64,000 nucleotides of DNA from Phytophthora sp. 'mugwort'. Taxonomy: Eukaryota > Oomycota > Peronosporomycetes > Peronosporales > Peronosporaceae. Location of the stretch: positions 4,588,001-4,652,000 of the forward strand of contig JAUCEF010000001.1 in the NCBI GenBank assembly GCA_033558025.1, in the 5' to 3' direction. The translations under genes and the position numbers were made by a program. Positions 34,325 to 42,089 of this stretch are shown piece by piece; positions within the stretch are counted from its first letter, which is position 1, and every line of letters starts with the position of its first letter. The notes beneath the pieces are model-generated. The model did not search any database. It was not told where the DNA came from and saw nothing but the letters and a program-made list of their open reading frames with translations.

Positions 34325-34660
34325 ATGCTCAAGTTCTATCAATCAATACCAAAGTCAAAGCTCAAGAAATACCCAAAGAATGAGCACTTTGAACTTCCTT
34401 TTCGGACGTGCGTCGCAAGTCCATCTGGCAGCGGAAAGAGTATCACTGCACTCTATATCATCGCTTTGCTGAGCAAATGCTTACGAAGATTGTCATCTGT
34501 ACGAAAACGACGGAGATGGAGTCACTTCCGGAACTATCAAACAATTAGCGCCTGCTAAGACGGATCATGGTTCAACTAATATTGAAACTCTCACCAAGCA
34601 ACTGGAGAAGGTTACCGTCACTCAACTCGCGAACGAGAAAAAATAGCAAAGAAGCCCAAG
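34325..34660 (+). pseudogene. Packaging ATPase, N-terminal fragment
   Basis: MLKFYQSIPKSKLKKYPKNE, then PFRTCVASPSGSGKSITALY, a Walker A motif in the form used by the A32/FtsK-HerA-type DNA-packaging ATPases of PLVs, virophages and Polintons. After a frameshift near 34480 the strand KIVICTKTT is legible. Walker B and the C-terminal half are missing, so a deletion removed most of the gene. The open frame after that (KQLAPAKTDHGSTNIETLTK, about 34530-34645) may belong to a different gene. It diverges from the fibre gene with only 31 bp between starts. Confidence 0.62.
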
Positions 34661-34688
34661 TACATTAATACCAGCAAATTGCTTACGC

Positions 34689-35180
34689 TCAAGTGCGACT
34701 CGAAGGAAGCTTCATCAGACGCTTGAATTGAGTGTAATAATTGGTCGAGAAGACACCCTTCCCGTACAGTTTGTCGAGTTGTTGCTTCATTTTCTTTTTT
34801 ATGCTTGGATTATCATCACCGATAGATGTGGCTCCTTGCAGCATTTCCAGGCGCTTTACAATACTATCTAGCAATATCGCATTAAAAAAAAGTCTTGCTC
34901 TGTAATATTTTGATAATGGATTTGTAAAAAACATTTCATATATTTTTATATAATATTTGAAGCTAATGCTAATATTTTGAAAAATGTTTTCTTTCGGGGG
35001 CTCGTCGAGAAGGTCGAAGAGATGCTTATCAGAGCTCTTATCATCTTCAATCATATACCATAAATCAACCAAGGCATGAGAGACGAGCATAGTCTTCAAA
35101 TTTACATTTGATTTTACGCTTCTTAGACGCGCGTGCAAACCATTGAAACTCATAAGATGTGGACCACGTTTGAATGTCAT
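34689..35180 (-). CDS. Viral-block protein, unknown
   Basis: 163 residues, MTFKRGPHLMSFNGLHARLR to KLPSSRT, largely alpha-helical. AATATATAGAG lies about 20 bp upstream of the start on this strand. No family recognised. It follows the gene at 35197 by 16 bp on the same strand. Confidence 0.5.
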   Translation of the reverse strand: MTFKRGPHLMSFNGLHARLRSVKSNVNLKTMLVSHALVDLWYMIEDDKSSDKHLFDLLDEPPKENIFQNISISFKYYIKIYEMFFTNPLSKYYRARLFFNAILLDSIVKRLEMLQGATSIGDDNPSIKKKMKQQLDKLYGKGVFSTNYYTQFKRLMKLPSSRT

Positions 35181-35196
35181 TTGAATGCGATTTGCT

Positions 35197-35547
35197 CTAT
35201 ATATTAGGTGTGTTCATATTACTTCTTAAAATTTCAATTTCAAGTACCTTATCACTTCCAGATGATTTGAAATCCCCATGGAATATACGTTTCCTACGTG
35301 CTCTAGAGCGTGTTTTAGCCTTCGCGGGTGATTGGGGTTCAGGTGTTGGCTCAAATGAGAAGTCGGGAGCTTCCTCGACAACCTCTGATGATGTAGATCT
35401 ATTTGCAATCTTGTTGTAGCTAGTATTGGCAGCAAAAGTGATATGAAGTAGCTTAGCGTGAAGGTCATGTTTCTCTCTATTTGTTAGCTTCGCATACGTT
35501 GGCGATTGAATGAGATGCGATTCACCGATGTGATGGATCATACTCAT
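35197..35547 (-). CDS. Viral-block basic protein, unknown
   Basis: 116 residues. Folded-looking N-terminal half (MSMIHHIGESHLIQSPTYAK) and a Pro/Arg/Lys-rich tail (AKAKTRSRARRKRIFHGDF) that could bind nucleic acid. No family recognised. Confidence 0.45.
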   Translation of the reverse strand: MSMIHHIGESHLIQSPTYAKLTNREKHDLHAKLLHITFAANTSYNKIANRSTSSEVVEEAPDFSFEPTPEPQSPAKAKTRSRARRKRIFHGDFKSSGSDKVLEIEILRSNMNTPNI

Positions 35548-35703
35548 CGGCCTTCCGTTGTATTCACGAAGAGCTTTGATAGTGTCGAACTGAATTCAGA
35601 GTTGCTATCGTATTACCTGGAGTATTTTATAAACCACGCCAGAGCAGTTTTGTTGGATTTTGTCAAAGAGAGTCTGAAAGAAAATGAAGAAATCGAGCAA
35701 TGA
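35506..35703 (+). CDS. Viral-block short ORF, unknown
   Basis: 65 residues (MNEMRFTDVMDHTHRPSVVF ...), ending in a helical, acidic tail. It overlaps the 5' end of the minus-strand gene by 42 bp. Coding-like composition but no other support; possibly the tail of a decayed gene. Confidence 0.25.
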   Translation: MNEMRFTDVMDHTHRPSVVFTKSFDSVELNSELLSYYLEYFINHARAVLLDFVKESLKENEEIEQ

Positions 35704-35733
35704 GGTTCATTGGGTCATTGTGGGGGGATCCAT

Positions 35734-36327
35734 CTAGTTCGATAATTTGTGGACCATCAGCCGAACGTTCTTGAAGTCATTCAAATAAATCTTGATTCCT
35801 TGCAAGTAATTACCCATCGTCAGCTTTTCTCGAATGCACTGTTGGCCGTACGAGACGCAACGGATAATGGACGTTGAGATATAGAGAGTGATATAATCAA
35901 ATACAATGCGTAGATACGCAATGCGCTTCGCTTTTGATAGTTTACTTAGCTCATTGTTGGAAAGAAAGATTTCACCGTATGTATCCATGATAATCTTCTT
36001 GACTTTCTGGGGGACAGACATCAGTTCCTGGTAGCTAATATATTTCTTCTCTTCTTCAGGCGTAAACTCATTATCCAATATCTCCGACTTGTTTTGTTTG
36101 CTGAGATCTTTTCTTACTCCATTATAGTATCCAAATGCATCACGAAAGCGATTCTTGACCATCTTACAGAGAGCGTTTAGAGTGAGGATTAGACTTTTCT
36201 TGCTCTTATAGAGGCGCATTAATAAGGCGATCATATCAGAATTTTGCACGTCAAACACTTTCTGAGAATTTGATCGTCGTACTTGTTGGGATACTGGATG
36301 CGCGAAATAATTTTTTTTGGATCCCAT
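35734..36327 (-). CDS. Tyrosine-recombinase-like integrase, truncated
   Basis: 197 residues. SKKSLILTLNALCKMVKNRF is like the SAM-like core-binding helix of virus integrases; KKYISYQELMSVPQKVKKII and KRIAYLRIVFDYITLYISTS follow, then NYLQGIKIYLNDFKNVRLM, which resembles the NYL---Y-LN-FKTSK strand that precedes the catalytic box in PLV and giant-virus tyrosine recombinases. The frame stops before any H-x-x-R ... Y motif, so the catalytic end is lost. The family call rests on pattern resemblance only. Confidence 0.45.
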   Translation of the reverse strand: MGSKKNYFAHPVSQQVRRSNSQKVFDVQNSDMIALLMRLYKSKKSLILTLNALCKMVKNRFRDAFGYYNGVRKDLSKQNKSEILDNEFTPEEEKKYISYQELMSVPQKVKKIIMDTYGEIFLSNNELSKLSKAKRIAYLRIVFDYITLYISTSIIRCVSYGQQCIREKLTMGNYLQGIKIYLNDFKNVRLMVHKLSN

Positions 36328-36500
36328 TGCAAGCTCTCCTTTCCCGATTTGTATAATCTGAGCAGCTGTCTCAAATGCAGGTCCATTGTTGCTTTGGAGA
36401 GCTTGTCGTTCTCATTTCGAGATCACGAAGAATTATTTGTTTTAGTTCATCTAGATTTTGGGTTTTAGATTTAAGCTTTGGCCTTTTTTAAATTTGTGCT

Positions 36501-36510
36501 TATATATAAA
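36501..36510 (+). promoter_or_regulatory. TATATATAAA promoter candidate
   Basis: TATA-like element ending 2 bp before ATG 36513 of the minor capsid gene. Confidence 0.35.
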
Positions 36511-36512
36511 CG

Positions 36513-36986
36513 ATGTATGAAGAGTTTGCGTGAATCTTAGCCACCCGCAGGCCGTAAAAGTTTTGCATGGAAAGCCTGTTCGATTAACGCATCCACAGCT
36601 TAATGCTGGTCACGAACACTATTTTGGGCCCGAAACGTACAAGAAATTTGTGAAAGCATATGAATCTGGTAAAGGAACAACTTCACACATGACTCACGGC
36701 GAGGTTTTACGAACTCATCAATCTAAATTATATGGAAGTGGATTTTGGGGAGATTTGTGGGATGGTATTAAATCGGTTGGAAAGAGTACGTGGAATTTCC
36801 TAAAGAACAACTGGAAACCAATCGCGGGATCGGTAATGGACACCATTGATGATATTACCGCCCCGGAAACGGGAGGAATTAGCCGTGATTTTAGAAAGGG
36901 TATAAAAACTTTGACGGGAATTGAGATGACTGCTGAAACTTCGCCGAACGCATCGCATGAAAGGAGGACGCTTTAGACTTGGTTGA
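36513..36986 (+). pseudogene. Minor capsid protein, adenovirus protein VI-like
   Basis: The main open stretch (36530-36976, 148 codons) reads LSHPQAVKVLHGKPVRLTHP ... YGSGFWGDLWDGIKSVGKST ... IAGSVMDTIDD. The GSGFWGDLWDGIKS segment is an amphipathic Trp-rich helix after a Gly-Ser-Gly site, the layout of the membrane-active helix and protease cleavage site of protein VI-like minor capsid proteins in Polintons/PLVs and adenoviruses. The ATG at 36513 needs a one-base shift near 36530, and the natural C-terminus (MKGGRFRLG) is reached only by a second shift near 36955. Cleavage by the protease at 23836 would fit, as inference. Confidence 0.65.
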
Positions 36987-37042
36987 AGTTTTTATTCTGA
37001 TATATCTGTCGGTCAGATATATAGCACATACCGATATTTGAA

Positions 37043-37264
37043 ATGTCCGTGATAAACATCTAGCCAGCCAAGCTTCAGCGCCTGATCAGCAACTTGCACA
37101 AATTAGGAGCTGATGCAAATTTTGGCAACTATGAACGTCTAGGTATTCAATGGTTCGATTACGATATTGATGCTCTAATTCACAATAGTCGCTTGATGCT
37201 AAGCCTCAAGCATAGCGTAGTAAAAGAGGACGATCTTCCGGATATTCAAGACTTTTGCATATGT
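37043..37264 (+). pseudogene. Viral-block gene cut by inverted-repeat arm
   Basis: ATATATAG at 37017-37024 and an ATG at 37043 (MSVINI, then a stop), followed by an open frame KLGADANFGNYERLGIQWFD ... VVKEDDLPDIQDFCIC. At 37265 the sequence turns into copia integrase in the same frame, producing a 178-codon chimeric ORF (37094-37630). The viral gene is truncated and its function unknown. Confidence 0.5.
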
Positions 37265-40200
37265 GAGTACGCCGGGGTCGACAGTGAGTGGGAGTTTTGG
37301 CACGCGCGCATAGGTCACTTGAACGAGGACGCTCTGACGAAGACGCAGCGCGCCACCACCGTCATGCCCGTGGTGAACCACAAGTCCATGACGTTGTGCG
37401 GGGGTTGCATGAAGGGCAAGCAGACGGTCGCGCACTTCCCATCTCGATCACTGTCGAAGGCGATGAAGGTGTTGCATCTGGTGCACACGGACGTCATGGG
37501 TCCCATGAAGACGAAGTCGAAGGGCGGAGCCCGGTACGTGCTCACGTTTCTCGATGACTACTCCAAGTATATGGTGGCGTACTTCATCACCAAGAAGAGC
37601 GAGGTCCCATCAAGTTCAAGACGTCCATGAACTTGTACGAGAACCAATGGGGGGAGCGCATCCAGTGCCTGCACTCAGATAACGGCATCGAGTTCATGAA
37701 CAAGGAGATGGACAAGATGTGCGCGCTGGACGGAATCGCGCACCAGAAAACCGTGCCATAGCGCAGCAGAATGGTGTAGCGGAGCGCATGAACCGCACGA
37801 TCATGGAGAAGGCCCGGAGCATGTTGTATTACAAGGGCATCTCGACGATGTGGTGGGCCGAGGCGGTCAGTACGTCGGTTTACCTGATCAACTGGTCAAC
37901 GGCCAGTACACACTCGATCATGACGCCATAATAGCTGACGTTCAAGGACAAGCCGCGGCTGGACCACTTGCGTGTCTTCGGCTCGGTCGGGTACACCCAC
38001 CTCGACAAAGAAAAGCGTACCAAGTTGAATCCGAAGAGCTTCAAGTGTATGCTCTTGGGGTACGCTGAGAACTCGAAGGGTTACCGCGTGTACGACTTGG
38101 AGTCGAACAAGGTGAATGTGACCAGGTCGATGAAGCTCGATAGCGCGAGGTGAACGGCTTTTACGACTCGACGCCGACGGAAAGTACGACGGTCGTCCAT
38201 TCAACGGAGGACGTCGATGAAGTTGTGCAGCACGAACAAGAGCAGCAGTCCGCTGCTGAAGCGCCGATGGAATCGGTGCAGGAGAACCATGAGGAAGACA
38301 CGGAGATGCCCGAGGCCGAGCCGAATGACTCGACGAGGCGTGAGCTGGCAACATTTCAAGGGACGCCAGGGGTAGCCTTCAGTGACAACCTTGTTTTCCA
38401 CTCGGAACCCGAGCGAGTCCGATGCGCACGTGACCAAGTACTTGCTCTCGGAGACGATGGTAGCGGTGCAGACGAGTACAAGGTGAACGACGAGGATGAC
38501 CCGGACAAGGACGACCACTTCTGGCCACCATCGCCTAAGAGGTCTCGAGTTGACGAAGACGGTCTTCTCGCCGAAGCAGTACGTGTTTACGCTGCCAGTG
38601 TGGGAAACGCTGACGATGCGCCAACCACGTACCAGCAGGCCATGAAGAGCAACGAGGCGTCGGAGTGGATCAAGGCAATGCTGAAGGCCCACGCGGACGA
38701 CGTCTCATGGACCCTGGTTCGACGGACCACTGATGCCCGACCGATTGGGTGTCGATGGGTATTCGCTAAGAAGCGGAACGAGCGCGACCGAGTCGTGCGG
38801 TACAAGGTCCGGCTAGTGGCGAAGGGCTTCAAACAGAAGTTCGGCGTGGACTTCTTCGAGACCTACTCACCCGTTGCCAACATGAACTTGATCAGGGTCG
38901 TGCTATCGGTGGTGCTCGCGAAGGCCTACGTCACCGAGCAGCTGGATGCTGACATGGCGTCCCTGAACAGTGACCTGAAGGAACAAGTGTACATGGAGGT
39001 GCCGTATGGCATCACGAACGCGGAGAACATGATGTGTAAGTTGGACAAGGCGATCTACGACCTCAAACAGGCTGCGAGCGCATGGCACCAGACGATCCAT
39101 GCAGTGTTCATGAAATTTGGCTTCCGCAGTTGTGGGGCAGACCAGTGCGTCTACGTCAAGGGCTCGAAGAACAAGTACGTGTACGTTTGCTTGTATGTGG
39201 ACGACATGACCATCGCCGCAAGACCAACGAGGAGATCAACGAGGTCAAGACGGCGTTGAAGAGTGCGTTCAAGATGAAGGAATTGGGCGAGGTCAAGTTC
39301 ATCCTCGGCATGGAGGTCGACCACGACCGGACGGCAGGCACGCTGATGATCAGCAGACGCGCTACATCGATGATGTCGCGAGTCGGTTCAACCAACAAGA
39401 CGCGAAAGCGGTGGTGAACCCGTGCGAGTCAGGCATGAAGCTGACGAAGATGCAGTCGCCGACCACAGATGTAGAACGCGAGGACATGCGGACCAAGCCA
39501 TACAGGTCGTTGATCGGTTGCTTGTTGTAGATCGCGACCTGCACGCGCCCGGACGTGGCGTACATCGTCACGCAGCTGTCGCGGTTCTTGGAGAACCCCG
39601 GGCAACAACACTGGAAGGCTGCCATTCATGTGCTTCGCTACCTGAAGACGACGAAGGACTTTGGTATCGTCTACAACGGAAATGACGGCAAGATCAAGTT
39701 GGAGGCGTACACGGATGCGGACTGGGGCAGCAACCTGGACGACCGCCGTTCAGTATTAGGGATCATGATCATGATCGGCGGCGTGCCGACCATCTTCAAG
39801 TCGAAGTACCAGCGCATGGTGGCGCTGAGCTCGGCGGAGGCGGAGTACATGGCTCTAAGCTTCTGTACGCAGGAGATGCTGTGGACCCGCGCCATGCTTA
39901 AGGACCTGGATCATGAGCAAGTGGGAGCGACACAAGTTTGGGATGGCAACCAAGGTGCGATCGTGTTGGCAAGCAACGCGGGATACAACGCGCGCACGAA
40001 GCACGTCGACATCCGCAACCATTTCATCCGCGAGAATGTGGCGACGAACACCATCAAGGTCGACTACGTGGGGACAGAGGACCAGCTCGCGGACATGCTC
40101 GCGGACATGCTCACAAAGGTACGGGGGACGAAGCGGCTCAAGTTTCTGATCGGGGCGAGCGGTATCCGCACCAAGCCCGCGCAACATTAGACGGCGAGCG

Positions 40201-40523
40201 GGAGTGTTGACATGGAGCGCCGCCAGTGTGCGCAGAAGACGACCTAGCGGACGACGAGGACTTATGCAGTGATGACCTACGTCGGATAGGACGACCAAGG
40301 CACGAGCGGCACGTTCCTTGCCATGATGCGATCGGCTGATATCTCACATGGAAGTCATGGCATACTGAAATCAAGTCAAGCTGGCGGGGAGGTAATCAGG
40401 ACGATGAGATGCGACAAGGAAGCCCAAGGGAAGCAGTAGGAAAAGGAGGACAGCGTGTAGATTGTAGAGCTTAAGATCAACCTCACTTCGGCATTTGCCC
40501 TCAAACCAACAAGCGATTCAACC
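37265..40523 (+). mobile_element. Truncated duplicate of dead copia element
   Basis: Begins within integrase (YAGVDSEWEFWHARIGHLNE) and continues through RT (38150-39259) and RNase H (39555-40190) to a single LTR at 40205-40523. Gag, protease and the 5' LTR are absent. Frameshifts are the same as in the left-arm copy, plus a private 1 bp deletion near 39351. It arose by DNA duplication and not by retrotransposition. Confidence 0.93.
40205..40523 (+). repeat. LTR of truncated copia copy
   Basis: 319 bp, TGTTGACATGG to GATTCAACC; mirror of 17275-17592. Confidence 0.9.
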
Positions 40524-40601
40524 ATAAGGGTTCTTATGCATTTCATGCCGCCCATTGCTACGCTAATCGTTGACGACTTTGATTGAGAATCGAACATGTC
40601 T

Positions 40602-41354
40602 TCACTGGTTTTCCTGAATTAGCCTCTCTACGAGCGGAAATAAATCGATCACTACATTGGGCCGAGAGAAGCCTTGGGGAGTGCGACCTCGTTCAACGAG
40701 GCCTAACAGACGGCGCGAAGTGAAAGTCACATTTCTCAGATCGACGATAGCTATCGGATCCATGCGCGGAAGTAATTTGCTCGATTATCCACCGTGTAGA
40801 GTTTGTACTGACGAACCCGCAGCGCTTGTGCTAGACGAATGCAGAGAATGTATTCGACGCCAGGAAATTGCCTTCATTAATCCGCTTTTCGATCCAAATA
40901 GGGCCATCCTCGTGAGACTCCACTTCCACCTTCGATGTGTGGTATTCGTTCCACGTCAGGCCGACTGGTCGATTGGCACCGATACCACGAACTGGACCGA
41001 AACTGCAATCGGGCTCGAGCTTCTCAAGCTTTCCAGGTAGCTCGATCCACGCGACGTCAGGTGCTGACGACCACTACCAGTTGCAGTCAGCACATCAAAG
41101 ACCAGCATGGCGCAAAAAGCATCGTAGACACCAGATGGGAGTTCGACAATGTAGATTTTACCGTCTTCAAATGCCATTGCCCTCGATACAAGTGCTTGGT
41201 TCTCCGACTTGACATATCTCTCCCAGTCTTCTAACGAGGCTTCGCAAACTTCAAATCCAGGATCCGCGTCATCGCGCTCAGTAGAGAACAAAGTAGCTTC
41301 GACTTCCTTCCAATCCAGCTTCTTGATGATGGCATTTATCTGCTTGATCGCCAT
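40602..41354 (-). pseudogene. Second copy of decayed Uma2-like gene
   Basis: Mirror of 16444-17196 with the same frameshifts and essentially the same bases; only isolated substitutions (for example one near 41161). See the left-arm entry for the domain reading. Confidence 0.55.
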
Positions 41355-41583
41355 GTTCCGCGTAGATGATGCAGCTGTCGGCGCAAAGTATGAATCCCGT
41401 CCGCGAAGAAGGCAACGCTCATGTTTCTTTGTGTCTTGTCCCAAGAAGCAAGAGGACTTCTATTTGAAACAATAAGGTATATCCACACTGCACATAAGCG
41501 CGTGTCCTCTGCGTCCGCTCAATCTGTGCATAAAATGGCATCTAGAGTACCCCTAAACACTTTAGTGTACGCAATGGTACCAT

Positions 41584-42089
41584 GTAATGTGGACTCCGAG
41601 TAAAGGCTGCATGCCTTGCGAGCGTCAGCGGCGATGAAACTCACGGGGCTGCCATCCGGCGTTAGCTATCGAGCACCTCGCAGGATTACATACGCACGCC
41701 GAAAGTTATTTACGCAACGGCGCCAAACGTCTGTATTTCAGGCAACCCGCTCAAGTGAAGCATCTGCTGGAAGCGAAGCCATCATGGCGACGAGATTCGA
41801 CCTACAAATGCACGCGAATAGGTAGTGCTTCAGTTCACACAAGCTGCTGAACAGGCTCGCTTCATGCTTCAACGAGTACATCGAGCAGGTACCCGTATGC
41901 ACGACGAACGATACACCACATTCAACAGCGGTAATGACGGTGCACTCTTAAACTAAATGCCCAATCGACGAGCTACAAACTTAAATTTAAACCTAAATCT
42001 GTGTATTATCTGCAAAAAAATTAAATACCCCCAGGGAGCAACCGAATCTATCATGCCCTTGCTCGCTCTTCGCGCTTCTTCCAAAGCTT
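41584..42089. other. Intergenic between right arm and kinase 2
   Basis: About 500 bp that includes the 3' flank of kinase copy 2. The open frame at 41616-41825 has no motif. No gene supported. Confidence 0.4.

Larger units (their letters stand above)
22652..37264. mobile_element. Endogenous Polinton-like virus (PLV) remnant
   Basis: AT-rich block clearly different in composition from the flanking GC-rich genes, with small, closely packed ORFs on both strands. Diagnostic genes: major capsid protein (24275-30636, split by a copia element), adenain-like protease (23836-24216), FtsK/HerA-type packaging ATPase fragment (34325), protein VI-like minor capsid (36513-36986), fibre with S74-type end (32083-34293) and integrase-like fragment (35734-36327). 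Such a capsid/protease/ATPase set defines the PLV/Polinton/virophage lineage. No type-B DNA polymerase was seen, which favours a PLV or virophage-type element over a classical Maverick. The right end is cut by the inverted-repeat arm at 37264 and the left end is not defined. Most genes carry frameshifts, so it is a fossil. Confidence 0.82.
37265..41583 (-). repeat. Right arm of 4.3 kb inverted repeat
   Basis: Reverse complement of 16212-20520, 4319 bp against 4309 bp. The 10 bp net excess comes mostly from a tandem 12 bp unit (GCTCGCGGACAT) at about 40086-40109 that is single in the left arm and in the intact copia. The inner edge is at GAGTACGCC (37265). Outside about 41583 the arms are unrelated. 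Confidence 0.93.

Noticed and set aside
22652..37264. Classical Maverick/Polinton
   Set aside because: No protein-primed DNA polymerase B and no rve integrase seen in any frame of the block; the PLV/virophage type fits better, though deletion of those genes cannot be excluded.
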